Below, piece after piece: positions 1 through 8,519 of a stretch of DNA of 64,000 nt. Positions within the stretch are counted from its first letter, which is position 1. Each line of letters begins with the position of its first letter. The position numbers and the translations under genes were made by a program. The notes beneath the pieces are model-generated. The model was not told the DNA's origin. It was given only the letters and a program-made list of their open reading frames with translations, and did no database searches. Source of the DNA: Ga0077555 sp050187415 (GTDB lineage Bacteria; Pseudomonadota; Alphaproteobacteria; Rhizobiales; Hyphomicrobiaceae); NCBI GenBank assembly GCA_050187415.1, contig JBFWXN010000008.1:51593-115592 (forward strand). Direction: 5' to 3'.

Positions 1-305
1 ATGCCGAGTTCGAGCGGCTTTAGGAAGGCACCGGGCGTCAGTCGATCGCACCGGAGATAGCCTGTGGCGATATGGATTTTTTGCCATCGAATGACTGATT
101 TGGGCGACAAGCTGGCTCGTTTTATCGCGATGTGGAAATAGAGCTGGACACTCATGCCGCCCGCCAGCATCCAGCCATCGAGATAGCGTGGATCATGGAG
201 CTCATTCCCATAGATCCAGACGAGCCGGAAAGGGCCAACGGAGCCAATTGCAATCAGGAAGCTCGCGGCGGCCCGATTGCCCAGATTATCGTTCGAGGGC
301 CACAC
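1..305 (-). CDS. Hypothetical protein, 3' end cut by window edge
   Basis: An open frame on the minus strand runs from about position 425 to the left edge with no stop, so the C-terminus lies outside the window. A GTG at 303-305 preceded by GAGG/AGGA gives a start reading MWPSNDNLGNR. About 101 residues are visible. They include one hydrophobic stretch (AAASFLIAIGSVGPFRLVWIYG region, residues about 12-33) and then a mixed-charge segment. I do not recognise the family. Codon use is fairly GC-rich at third positions, which favours a real gene, but no homology can be shown and a chance open frame is possible. The two neighbours are divergently oriented. Confidence 0.35.
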   Translation of the reverse strand, partial: MWPSNDNLGNRAAASFLIAIGSVGPFRLVWIYGNELHDPRYLDGWMLAGGMSVQLYFHIAIKRASLSPKSVIRWQKIHIATGYLRCDRLTPGAFLKPLELG

Positions 306-766
306 TCCTGACCTCACAGCTCCCCCTCGAAATCCCCATGCCGGTGGCCCTTTCTCAGTCGAGACTATTCGAGTGCAACCGCTGCCAGCCCGCCCAATTA
401 ATCGACCGATCCCGCTTCTCTCGCTCTACCCCTGTATTTGTCAGCCCCGGGCGTTAGGTTGTCGAGCCCCGCCATAGTACCGCCGTCGTACTTTTCGCCG
501 ATATTTACGAGCGTCTTTGAAACACCGTCGGCCGCCACTGACAGGACGTGTAGGCTTTGAAAGCGGCGCATGATGCGCTCTCGTGTCGATCGAGATTGCG
601 ACCGCGACGCAGGCACGCCGCCAGCGAGTCACGGCAGGTGCCGCTCCATCTCACTTCGGTTATGTCCTCTGTACCAAGGGCTAACGACTGCGCGATGCAG
701 GTCGTTTCCTTATCCGGCTGCATATGCGACTTTCAATTCGACGACAACATGCTAAGACCACGCAGC
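306..766. other. Gene-free intergenic stretch
   Basis: This gap separates the truncated minus-strand gene from the sensor kinase and probably holds the divergent promoters. Short open frames on both strands overlap one another and show no recognisable protein or good ribosome-binding site. In-frame extensions of the kinase upstream of 767 (as far as a TTG at 557) also fall here, but they encode Arg/Ser-rich sequence with no domain. No RNA gene or repeat was seen. Confidence 0.4.
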
Positions 767-2806
767 ATGAACGCGGTGAGTCCAACACAACTCGAGGCCG
801 GACCAGTCACCTGGGACGAGCGGGATCGGCTAGCTGCCCTCGAACGCTACCAAATTCTCGATACCCCGACTGAGCCCGACTTCGACGACATTGTTCGACT
901 TGCAGCCGAGACTTTCGGCGCGCCGATTGCGGTGGTGAACCTGATTGCGGACGGCCGGCAGTGGTTCAAGGCGGAAGTGGGTATCGGCGCGCGCGAGCTT
1001 CCCCTTGACGTGTCGATCTGCTCACACGCCATCCTGCAGAGCGGCACCATGGTCGTGCCCGACACTCGAATGGACAAAAGGTTCGACTGCAATCCCCTGG
1101 TAACAGCGGAGAACGGCCTGCGGTTCTACGCCGGCGCTGTGCTGAAGACCGACCAGGGCCTGCCGCTCGGCACAGTTTGTGTCCTCGACCGGGAACCCCG
1201 CCCCGCAGGCATCACCGATCACCAGCGCTTGACGTTGGAGGTCCTCGCCCGCCTGGTGATGAACCAGCTCGAAATGCGCCGCGTGATTGAGCTTCAGCAC
1301 GCCCATGCGAGCCAGCTTGAAGCAGAAATTCGAGACCGAAAGGCTGCCGAATCCGCTCGCCGCCTTGCCGACGAGAGATACCGTTCGCTTTTCGACTCGC
1401 TCGATTCCGGATTCTGCATCATCGAGATCGCATTCGACGGCTTAGACAAGGCGAAGGATTATCGTTTCCTGGAAGTCAATGCCGCATTCGCGCATCAAAC
1501 TGGACTTGTCGACGCGCAGGGAAAATGGATGCGCGAACTGGTCCCGGAACATGAGCAACACTGGTTCGACCTTTATGGGCGTGTCGCCAAGACGGGCAAA
1601 GCCATGCGCTTTGAGAACCCCGCCAAAGGTCTCGACGATCGCTGGTTCGACGTGCACGCCTTTGCGGTGGGCGAGGCCGGCGAGAACCTTGTCGCGGTCC
1701 TGTTCAGCGATATCACCGACCGCCGTCGGGGCGAGATCCGGCGCAATGCCCTGCTCAAGATCGGCGACTGTCTTAGATCACTTGACACCGTACCTGAGAT
1801 AACGGCCGCGGCATCGGAGATTATCGGCAAGACGCTCGACGCCGTCCGGGTGAGCTTCGGTCGCGTCGACGCCACCGGAGAATATGTCACCATCGAAAAG
1901 GATTGGGTCTCGGACGGCTATGCCAGCTTGGCTGGGCGCCATCGCTTGGCAGACGACGTTGACGTGAGCGGAGCGGTCGCCGGCAGGCAGCCGGTCGTCG
2001 TCTCCGACGCGCTCGCGTCATCCCTTTCAGGGCTTCGTTCTCATGATGCCTTCACTCAACCCGGCACCAGGGCTCGGGCCATCATTCCGATCCAGGATCA
2101 CGATGGCGCCGTGGCGCTTCTCCTCGTGCACAGTCGCGAGCCACGAAACTGGGCCGTCGAGGATCTCACATTCCTTCGCAATGCCGGCGACCGCGTCGCG
2201 GCGAGCCTCGCCCGACTTGATGCCGAGGCCCTCCAGCATGTCCTCAATCTCGAACTCAGCCACCGGATGAAGAACACCCTGGCGATGGTCCAGGCGATTG
2301 CGAAGCAGACTCTGCGATCGGTTCCGGACCAGGCTCCCGTCGAAGCCTTCGGAGCACGGTTGCAGGCGCTTTCGACAGCTCACATGACCTTGCTGCAACA
2401 GGGATGGACGCAAGCAAAAATAAACGACGTGGTCGGGAGCGTGCTCGGAACTCTGGAAGCCACTGAGCAGTTCACCGTTCACGGCCCGTCCTTGGATATT
2501 GGCGCTCGGGCGGCTCTTTCCTTATCTTTGCTGCTGCATGAACTTATGACCAATGCGCTCAAATACGGAGCGCTGTCGCAGCCTGAGGGCTGCATATCGA
2601 TCTCGTGGGATGTGGTGGACGAGAAACTGACCTTGGAGTGGCGCGAATCTAAGGGGCCGGCTGTGCTCGCGCCGAAACGCAAGGGCTTTGGCTCACGGCT
2701 GATCAATATGGGCCTCATCGGAACGGGAGGCGTTGAACTTCGGTATTTGCCCACTGGGCTCGAAGCCGATTTCTCAGCTCCTCTCTCCCAGGTGCAACAG
2801 TCGTAA
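767..2806 (+). CDS. HWE-family sensor histidine kinase (GAF-PAS-GAF-HWE)
   Basis: Cytoplasmic sensor kinase of about 679 residues. Order of domains: a GAF domain at about 20-175 (starts near ERYQILDTP, the usual opening of this GAF subtype), a PAS domain at about 205-325, a second GAF at about 335-480, and an HWE-type transmitter at about 490-675. The transmitter shows the H-box SHRMKN with phospho-accepting His499, the N-box HELMTNALKYG, the diagnostic WRE and the glycine box GFGSRL. No membrane segments are seen, so the signal is probably intracellular (redox, light or small ligand; no chromophore Cys is obvious). The start is uncertain: ATG 767 lies just before the first GAF, but ATG 749 or 695 are possible and none has a strong ribosome-binding site. 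The gene 14 bases downstream is a lone receiver, its likely partner. Confidence 0.9.
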   Translation: MNAVSPTQLEAGPVTWDERDRLAALERYQILDTPTEPDFDDIVRLAAETFGAPIAVVNLIADGRQWFKAEVGIGARELPLDVSICSHAILQSGTMVVPDTRMDKRFDCNPLVTAENGLRFYAGAVLKTDQGLPLGTVCVLDREPRPAGITDHQRLTLEVLARLVMNQLEMRRVIELQHAHASQLEAEIRDRKAAESARRLADERYRSLFDSLDSGFCIIEIAFDGLDKAKDYRFLEVNAAFAHQTGLVDAQGKWMRELVPEHEQHWFDLYGRVAKTGKAMRFENPAKGLDDRWFDVHAFAVGEAGENLVAVLFSDITDRRRGEIRRNALLKIGDCLRSLDTVPEITAAASEIIGKTLDAVRVSFGRVDATGEYVTIEKDWVSDGYASLAGRHRLADDVDVSGAVAGRQPVVVSDALASSLSGLRSHDAFTQPGTRARAIIPIQDHDGAVALLLVHSREPRNWAVEDLTFLRNAGDRVAASLARLDAEALQHVLNLELSHRMKNTLAMVQAIAKQTLRSVPDQAPVEAFGARLQALSTAHMTLLQQGWTQAKINDVVGSVLGTLEATEQFTVHGPSLDIGARAALSLSLLLHELMTNALKYGALSQPEGCISISWDVVDEKLTLEWRESKGPAVLAPKRKGFGSRLINMGLIGTGGVELRYLPTGLEADFSAPLSQVQQS

Positions 2807-2820
2807 CCTGGGAGAATAGG

Positions 2821-3198
2821 ATGGCATCTTCAGCTCCCGCAGACCGGATCGTCATCCTCGTCGTCGAAGATGAACCGATCTTGCGAATGACCGCCGTCGA
2901 CATGGTCGAGGACGCGGGGTTCGAAGCTTTGGAAGCTGCCGACGCGACAGAGGCCGTTCGAATACTGGAGGCACGCCTCGACGTTCGGATCGTGTTTACC
3001 GATGTCGATATGCCCCGCGGCATAGACGGGATAAAGCTAGCAGCCCTCATCCGCGATCGGTGGCCTCCGATCCACGTCATTCTAACGTCCGGGCACATCG
3101 ACGCGCCTGATGTCCAACTGCCAACATCGGGCCTCTTCTTCTCCAAGCCTTACGATGAGAGGCAAGTTGTCGCGGCCATGCGAAAACTCGTCGCGTGA
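2821..3198 (+). CDS. Single-domain response regulator
   Basis: A 125-residue protein made only of a CheY-like receiver. The acidic pocket is VEDEP near residues 15-19, the phospho-acceptor is Asp61 in FTDVDMP, and the conserved Lys lies in FFSKPYD near residue 108. There is no output domain, so it acts by protein contact or as a phosphate relay or sink. It follows the HWE kinase by 14 bases, with GGAG just upstream of its ATG, so the two are almost certainly co-transcribed and form a two-component pair. The GIDG segment after the phospho-Asp is typical of the receivers that accompany HWE kinases. Confidence 0.92.
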   Translation: MASSAPADRIVILVVEDEPILRMTAVDMVEDAGFEALEAADATEAVRILEARLDVRIVFTDVDMPRGIDGIKLAALIRDRWPPIHVILTSGHIDAPDVQLPTSGLFFSKPYDERQVVAAMRKLVA

Positions 3199-3286
3199 TT
3201 GAACCCAACGGTCCCCGCCGTTATGGTGCGCCAACGGCGGCGTTTGGCACTCCCAGAGGACATAACGATATTTAACTTGCTATCGT

Positions 3287-3315
3287 TTGAGAAAAGAAGT
3301 TAATGCCCCTATCGA
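3287..3315 (+). promoter_or_regulatory. Candidate promoter of the cold-shock gene
   Basis: TTGAGA at 3287-3292 and TATCGA at 3310-3315 are separated by 17 bases, a housekeeping-sigma arrangement with a good -35 and a weak -10. It would give a leader of about 125 bases before the cold-shock start codon. Long leaders are usual for cspA-type genes. Prediction by eye only. Confidence 0.3.
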
Positions 3316-3446
3316 TTTTGGCCGGACAATCAGGCCGTCTGCCGACAATGTCGTGCGCACGCTTAGACAATCTCCAAAAATCGTGCAACCACTTTGCCTC
3401 GCCCAGCGTTGGCAAATCTATCCGAATACAATGTCAAGGACTTCCT

Positions 3447-3656
3447 ATGCAAACTGGTACTGTAAAGTTCTACAACGATCAAAAAGGCTTTGGCTTCATT
3501 CAGCCGGATGACGGCGGCAAGGACGTGTTCGTTCACGCCACCGCTCTCGAGCGCGCAGGACTCCGCGGGCTTCATGAAGGCCAGAAGGTATCTTTTGATA
3601 CGCAGGAAGATCGTCGCTCTGGCAAGATTGCCGTTGGCAACATCTCGGCCGCCTAA
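3447..3656 (+). CDS. cspA: Cold-shock protein, CspA family
   Basis: A 69-residue single cold-shock domain. It begins MQTGTVKFYN and carries the RNA-binding motifs KGFGFI (RNP1) and VFVHAT (RNP2). These proteins bind single-stranded nucleic acid and melt RNA structure. The start is fixed by AAGGA six bases before ATG 3447 and by family length. An in-frame extension to 3303 would add 48 residues of non-conserved sequence and is rejected. The gene is monocistronic: a clear intrinsic terminator follows, and a long untranslated leader precedes it. Whether it is induced by cold cannot be told, since many alphaproteobacterial paralogs are constitutive or stationary-phase. Confidence 0.95.
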   Translation: MQTGTVKFYNDQKGFGFIQPDDGGKDVFVHATALERAGLRGLHEGQKVSFDTQEDRRSGKIAVGNISAA

Positions 3657-3681
3657 GTTTCCTCGGTCGATGCTTTCGAAA

Positions 3682-3717
3682 TTGGCCGCCCCAGCATAGG
3701 GCGGTCAATTTCTGTTT
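3682..3717 (+). terminator. Intrinsic terminator after the cold-shock gene
   Basis: A 10-bp stem (TTGGCCGCCC with GGGCGGTCAA, one G-U pair) and a 7-base loop, followed by TTTCTGTTT. It lies 25 bases past the cold-shock stop codon. Confidence 0.85.
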
Positions 3718-3936
3718 GCGCTGATCGTTGCAGACTTTCGGCACCACGACGCGGACATCATTGGTGCCGCATCGACGATCCAATACTGCTCGGCGGTAGA
3801 ATTGGCCCATTGAATATTTCGCGCTCGATCACGATATAGTGTGCATGGCGCAAAAAGCCTCGCTTTCAGCACAAGCGAACCAACCTCAGATACGCACAGT
3901 TCACGAACGCTCTCGACGACGGGCAACAGGTGCCGC

Positions 3937-4155
3937 ATGAGTGACGCCAACTCGGATCGATTTGCAGATAAGTTGCGCTCGGGCACGGCTGGCGGGGACT
4001 TCGATGGCGACGAACCAGACATCGAAGGCAGACTTCATGAGGAGAAGGTCCGCCGCTGCATAAGTTGCCGCATCGAGTTTCTTAGTTCTTGGGCCGGAGA
4101 CCGCGTCTGCCGCCGGTGCAAATCGACATGGGCTTGGAAAAGCGGAACCTTGTAG
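3937..4155 (+). CDS. Small zinc-ribbon-like protein
   Basis: A 72-residue protein. The C-terminal half carries two CxxC knuckles, RRCISC and RVCRRCK, with a Trp-rich tail (STWAWKSG), so a zinc ribbon is likely. Short proteins with this CxxC-x(n)-CxxCK layout are common among unannotated genes of rhizobia and relatives. The function is unknown. ATG 3937 is chosen because AGG sits just upstream and the added N-terminus from GTG 3841 looks random. The protein is acidic before the ribbon. A DNA- or RNA-binding or protein-docking role is possible but unproved. Confidence 0.6.
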   Translation: MSDANSDRFADKLRSGTAGGDFDGDEPDIEGRLHEEKVRRCISCRIEFLSSWAGDRVCRRCKSTWAWKSGTL

Positions 4156-4210
4156 TCCAGCGTGGCGCACACACTGAACTCAGACAATTTCACATTCAGC
4201 GAACGGTCGA

Positions 4211-4432
4211 GTGAACAAGAAGCACAATTCACGTAGTAGCAGGCTGGCCACACGCTGTAGACCAGAGCTGATCTCCACCAACAATTTTGCGGAAGCCAAG
4301 AAGCGTCACGAGCGGTATCTCGAGCTGGCACAGGCATCAGCCCGCCTCGACGATCACGTGGCAACCGAAAACCTGTATCAGCACGCCGAGCACTATTTCA
4401 GAGTGATGAAAGGCGAGTTGACCGAGCTGTAG
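4211..4432 (+). CDS. Short DUF4167-like protein
   Basis: A 73-residue protein from a GTG start. The segment from about residue 26 to 67 matches the core of DUF4167: KRHERYLELAQASARLDDH, then ENLYQHAEHYFRVM. DUF4167 proteins of alphaproteobacteria are usually longer, with an Asn/Gly/Arg-rich N-terminus and a long basic tail. Here only the core remains after a short basic leader, so this is either a minimal family member or a truncated copy. The family function is unknown. It lies 55 bases after the zinc-ribbon gene on the same strand, so the two may be co-transcribed. Confidence 0.65.
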   Translation: MNKKHNSRSSRLATRCRPELISTNNFAEAKKRHERYLELAQASARLDDHVATENLYQHAEHYFRVMKGELTEL

Positions 4433-4541
4433 CCGGCAATCGATCCAGCACCGCCGGCCGCCGTTGACAAAATAGCCCGGAACCAAACCCCGTGCCTCGT
4501 CCCTGCTACGACTTAAACGTCGAAGCAGGTGTTATGTCGCC

Positions 4542-5576
4542 TTAGCCCACCGAAGCAGGCTTCTTCTCGGTTTGCGAAGCGCTGTCGCGCGCCACCATTT
4601 TTGCCGCCGCCGCGGCTCGCCGGACCCTGAAGTACTCTCGCACCTCGCCAGCAATACCCCGCCGAAACAGCATAACGCACGCCACAAATATAGCCCCTTG
4701 GATGACGAGCACCCACTCGCCGAGAGTGGCTAGATAATTTTGCATGCTCACGATGAGCGCCGCGCCGACGATGGGCCCGAAGATCGTGCCAATCCCGCCG
4801 AGTAGGGTCATCAGCACCACCTCGCCTGACATCTGCCAGGTCACGTCCGTGAGCGAGGCCAATCGGAACACGAACGATTTCGTCGCGCCCGCCAACCCGG
4901 CCAGCGCACAGGAGATCACGAACGCCAGCAGCTTATAGCGATCAACGTCGTATCCGAGCGATATAGCTCGTGGCTCGTTCTCGCGGATCGCCTTCAGCAC
5001 CTGACCAAACGGTGAGTGCACTGTACGGTAAACAATACCGAAACCGACCAGGAAGATCACAAGTACGATGTAATAGAGTGATGTCTCGTCAGTGGTGTCG
5101 ATCGCGCCGAAGAGCGGGGACCGGGGGATCGCCTGAATGCCGTCCTCGTTGTGAGTGAAAGGCGCCTGCACGCAAAACAGGAAGAACATCTCGGCCAGTG
5201 CCAGCGTGATCATCGCAAAGTAGATACCCTGTCGGCGGATGGCGAGCGATCCAAACGCGAAGCCCAACAACCCGGAAAAAAGCGTGCCCAGCAGAATACC
5301 GATCTCGGGCGTGACGGGCGGGAAAGCAATGGTGCCGACAAATGGCACGTAGACCGTGCCCACCTTGATCATGTGCGCGGCAATGTAGGCGCCACCGCCA
5401 AAGTACGCGGCATGGCCGAATGACAGCAGCCCCACGTAGCCGATCAGCAGGTTGAAGGCACAGGCGAAGAGCGCGAAACACAGCACCTTCATCAAGAACA
5501 CTGGATAAATGAAGTGGGGTAGCACCAGCATGATTGCCAGCAGCGCAACCCCGACGGCGAGATGCATCGGCTTCAT
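4542..5576 (-). CDS. livM: Branched-chain amino acid/amide ABC transporter permease LivM
   Basis: A 344-residue inner-membrane permease with about eight to nine hydrophobic segments and the family signature GLLSFGHAAYFG near residues 45-60. It pairs with LivH to form the channel of a high-affinity importer for branched-chain amino acids, amides or related compounds. The C-terminus is an Ala/Lys-rich cytoplasmic tail. The start is set at ATG 5576, with GAGG upstream and 13 bases after the livH stop; a TTG start at 5606 would overlap livH. It is last in the minus-strand operon livG-livF-binding protein-livH-livM. The substrate cannot be assigned from sequence. Confidence 0.93.
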   Translation of the reverse strand: MKPMHLAVGVALLAIMLVLPHFIYPVFLMKVLCFALFACAFNLLIGYVGLLSFGHAAYFGGGAYIAAHMIKVGTVYVPFVGTIAFPPVTPEIGILLGTLFSGLLGFAFGSLAIRRQGIYFAMITLALAEMFFLFCVQAPFTHNEDGIQAIPRSPLFGAIDTTDETSLYYIVLVIFLVGFGIVYRTVHSPFGQVLKAIRENEPRAISLGYDVDRYKLLAFVISCALAGLAGATKSFVFRLASLTDVTWQMSGEVVLMTLLGGIGTIFGPIVGAALIVSMQNYLATLGEWVLVIQGAIFVACVMLFRRGIAGEVREYFRVRRAAAAAKMVARDSASQTEKKPASVG

Positions 5577-5589
5577 GGCTTTACTTGCC

Positions 5590-6486
5590 TCACTTCGCCT
5601 GGCCAAACAGTCCGGCAGGACGCGCCAGCAGAACGATCGCCATGATGATGAAGATCACCGCGTTAGAAGCCTGGGGATAGAACACCTTGGTCAATCCCTC
5701 GATCAGGCCGAGCGCAAATCCGGTAACGATCGAGCCCATGATCGAACCCATGCCGCCGATCACCACGACCGCAAAAACAACGACGATCAGATACGAGCCC
5801 ATCAGCGGATTGACGTTCTGGATCGGTGCAGCCAGCACGCCGGCGAGTCCTGCCAGAGCGGCGCCGAACGCGTACGTGAGTGTCATCATGCGTGGCACGT
5901 CGATGCCAAATGCCCTCACCAGCGTCTGGTTCTCTGTGGCAGCCCGGAGATAGCTTCCGAGCTTGGTTTTCTCGATCACCAGCCACGTGGCGAGACACAC
6001 GACCAGAGACGCAACGACGGCGAAACCGCGATATGTCGGCAGGAACATGAACCCTAGATTGGTCCCACCCGGCAGTGGGCTGTCGTAAGGTTGACCTGAC
6101 GAGCCGAATTGCTTGCGGAACAGGCCCTCTATGATCAACGCAAGACCGAACGTCACCAGCAGGCCGTAGAGGTGATCATAGTCATAGAGTCGCTTGAGGA
6201 AGATCCTCTCTATCAGGATGGCGATGAGACCGACGATGATCGGTGCGATAATCAACGCCAGCCAAAAAGGAATCCCGGCCCACTTCAGCAGCATCCATGC
6301 GATGAACGCACCCATCATATATTGCGCGCCGTGCGCGAAATTAATGACGTTCAGCATGCCGAATATGACGGCCAGCCCCAAACTGAGGATAGCGTAGAAG
6401 GCACCGTTGATGAGCCCGAGCAGAAGCTGCGCGAACAACGCCTGCGACGGGATGCATTTGACGAAGGGAATGCAGATTTCGAACAT
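5590..6486 (-). CDS. livH: Branched-chain amino acid/amide ABC transporter permease LivH
   Basis: A 298-residue integral membrane permease with the LivH signature FGMLNVINFAHG near residues 44-55 and about eight membrane segments. It is the first of the two channel subunits. The gene lies 62 bases after the binding-protein gene and 13 bases before livM on the same strand. The N-terminus MFEICIPFVKCIPSQ precedes the first membrane helix and is slightly longer than in many homologs. The start codon is the only good ATG. Function is by family; substrate unknown. Confidence 0.93.
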   Translation of the reverse strand: MFEICIPFVKCIPSQALFAQLLLGLINGAFYAILSLGLAVIFGMLNVINFAHGAQYMMGAFIAWMLLKWAGIPFWLALIIAPIIVGLIAILIERIFLKRLYDYDHLYGLLVTFGLALIIEGLFRKQFGSSGQPYDSPLPGGTNLGFMFLPTYRGFAVVASLVVCLATWLVIEKTKLGSYLRAATENQTLVRAFGIDVPRMMTLTYAFGAALAGLAGVLAAPIQNVNPLMGSYLIVVVFAVVVIGGMGSIMGSIVTGFALGLIEGLTKVFYPQASNAVIFIIMAIVLLARPAGLFGQAK

Positions 6487-6548
6487 CGACAGGCTATCCC
6501 AGGTGCCTCAGCATGGGCGGCCAGAGCTTGGCCGCCCCCTTATGAACC

Positions 6549-7760
6549 TTACTTTTTCACGAGCTCGCAGCCGCCCTGATCAAGGGGACGCCAAGCTTCC
6601 GCGGCCGGGATCTTCGAGCGAAGCTTATAGTAGTCCCACGCATACTTGGACTCGGCAGGCTTCTTCACCTCATAGAGATACATGTCATGGACATGGCGGC
6701 CGTCGACGCGGATGGAGCCCTTACCCATCAGTTTGTCTTCGGTAGGAAGCTCTTTCATCTTCTCGACAACCAGCTTGCCATCGCTGGCGCTCTTGAGCGC
6801 CTCGACCGCCTTGAGGTAGTGGATGACCGAACTGTAGACGCCGGCCACCGTATAGCCCGGCATACGTTTCAGATCGTCAAAGTAGGCCTTCGAAAATGCA
6901 CGGCTATTTTCGTCCTGATCCCAGTACCACGGCGCGGTGAATACGAGGCCTTGTGCGGACTTGAGACCGAGCGCGTGCACGTCGGTGACGAAAATCAGAA
7001 GCCCGGCGAGAGACTGCCCCGCCTGCGTGATACCGAACTCGCCCGCCTGCTTGATCGAGTTGATGGTATCGCCACCAGCGTTCGCGAGGCCGATCACCTT
7101 TGCCCCCGAAGCCTGCGCTTGCAGAAGGAATGAGGAGAAGTCCGTACCTGGGAAGGGGACTCGAACCTTGCCGACCACTTTGCCGCCCGCCTTCTCGACG
7201 ACCGCGGACGTATCACGCTCGAGAGCATGTCCGAAAGCATAGTCGGCCGTGAGGAAGAACCAGGTCTTGCCACCTTCCTTCACAATCGCGTTGCCGGTGC
7301 CGTTAGCCAGCGCCCACGTATCGTAGGTCCAATGAACCGTATTGGGAGAACAGGCCTTGCCGGTCAGATCCGAAGTTGCCGCGCCCGAGTTGAGGTGCAC
7401 CTTGTTCTTTTCGCGAACCAGCGCATTGACGGCGAGAGCAACCGACGAGGTTGGAACGTCGACGATCGCGTCGACTTTGTCGACGTCGATCCATTGCCGG
7501 GCGATGTTCGCACCCACGTCAGGCTTGTTCAGATGGTCCGCCGCGAGGACCTCGACCTTGATACCCTTGGCTTCAGCGCCGAAATCCTCGATCGCCTTCT
7601 TGGCGGCCCATTCCGAGCCCACGCCGGAAATGTCGGAGTAGACGCCCGATCGATCGTTGAGCACACCAATTTTTACACTGACGCTTTGCGCGGCGGCCGG
7701 AGCCGCGATCGCGAGCGCCAATGCGCCTGCACCAGCCAGGAACGTACATTTGTAACGCAT
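6549..7760 (-). CDS. ABC transporter substrate-binding protein (Leu/Ile/Val-type)
   Basis: A 403-residue periplasmic binding protein. A signal peptide of about 27 residues ends APAAAQS, and a type-1 periplasmic-binding fold follows (IGVLNDRSGVYSD at the mature N-terminus). It delivers ligand to LivHM. GGAG lies just upstream of ATG 7760. The gene sits inside the transporter operon, between livF and livH, so it is the dedicated receptor. A close paralog lies divergently at 9576-10799. Shared blocks are SDLTGKAC, FLTADYAFGHALERD, NAGGDTINSIKQA and AWDYYKL, and both end in GGC followed by LVK. These receptors often bind amides, short-chain diamides or aromatic acids instead of Leu/Ile/Val. Confidence 0.92.
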   Translation of the reverse strand: MRYKCTFLAGAGALALAIAAPAAAQSVSVKIGVLNDRSGVYSDISGVGSEWAAKKAIEDFGAEAKGIKVEVLAADHLNKPDVGANIARQWIDVDKVDAIVDVPTSSVALAVNALVREKNKVHLNSGAATSDLTGKACSPNTVHWTYDTWALANGTGNAIVKEGGKTWFFLTADYAFGHALERDTSAVVEKAGGKVVGKVRVPFPGTDFSSFLLQAQASGAKVIGLANAGGDTINSIKQAGEFGITQAGQSLAGLLIFVTDVHALGLKSAQGLVFTAPWYWDQDENSRAFSKAYFDDLKRMPGYTVAGVYSSVIHYLKAVEALKSASDGKLVVEKMKELPTEDKLMGKGSIRVDGRHVHDMYLYEVKKPAESKYAWDYYKLRSKIPAAEAWRPLDQGGCELVKK

Positions 7761-7814
7761 TTGTCTCTCCACACATTGCGGCGATCAGAGTCTCGGCATA
7801 TTCGATGCCGCGCC

Positions 7815-8519
7815 TCAAACGCCCAGATAGCCCTTTAACTTGTCGGTATTCGCCTTGAGTGCCGAATTCGGGATCATGTCGATGACATGTCCATGCTCCA
7901 CGACATAGTGCCGATCGGCGACCGTTGCCGCGAAGTGAAAGTTCTGCTCCACGAGAACCATCGTGAAACCCCTTTCGCGCAGCGCGTGGATCGTCCGCCC
8001 GATCTGCTGGACGATGACCGGCGCCAAACCTTCGGTCGGCTCATCGAGCAGGAGCATTTTGGCGCCAGTCCGAAGAATTCTGCCGATCGCCAGCATCTGC
8101 TGCTCGCCACCCGAAAGTTTCGTGCCTTGGCTCGAAAGCCGCTCCTTCAGATTGGGGAACAGCGTGAAAATCTCGTCCAGCGACAGCCCGCCGGGCTGGA
8201 CCTCGGGCGGCAGCAAGAGATTTTCTCTGACATCGAGGCTCGAAAAAATTCCGCGCTCTTCCGGACAGTAGGCAATCCCCAGTCGCGCAATCTTGTTCGA
8301 GGGCGCGCTGATGATCTCCTCTCCGCGATAGCGGATCGATCCGGTGCGTTTGGACACGATCCCCATGATCGAACGCATGGTCGTGGTTTTGCCCGCCCCG
8401 TTGCGGCCGAGTAGCGTAACCACCTCGCCTTCGGCGACTTCGAAACTCATTCCATGCAGGACGTGCGATTCACCGTACCACGCTTCGAGCCCGTCGACCG
8501 CGAGCAGTGCCTCAGGCAT
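7815..8519 (-). CDS. livF: ABC transporter ATP-binding protein LivF
   Basis: A 234-residue cytoplasmic ATPase. It has Walker A GRNGAGKTT, the ABC signature LSGGEQQ and Walker B MLLLDEPTEGL, with the switch His in VLVEQNFHFA. It powers the LivHM permease together with LivG. The start is ATG 8519, inside the last codons of livG (8-base overlap), which points to translational coupling. An upstream in-frame extension to 8639 lies entirely within livG and is rejected. The C-terminus (SALKANTDKLKGYLGV) is typical of the family. Confidence 0.94.
   Translation of the reverse strand: MPEALLAVDGLEAWYGESHVLHGMSFEVAEGEVVTLLGRNGAGKTTTMRSIMGIVSKRTGSIRYRGEEIISAPSNKIARLGIAYCPEERGIFSSLDVRENLLLPPEVQPGGLSLDEIFTLFPNLKERLSSQGTKLSGGEQQMLAIGRILRTGAKMLLLDEPTEGLAPVIVQQIGRTIHALRERGFTMVLVEQNFHFAATVADRHYVVEHGHVIDMIPNSALKANTDKLKGYLGV

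Noticed and set aside
3250..3300. CtrA-like TTAA half-sites before the cold-shock gene
   Set aside because: Only one proper half-site is present; the spacing to a second TTAA does not fit TTAA-N7-TTAA.
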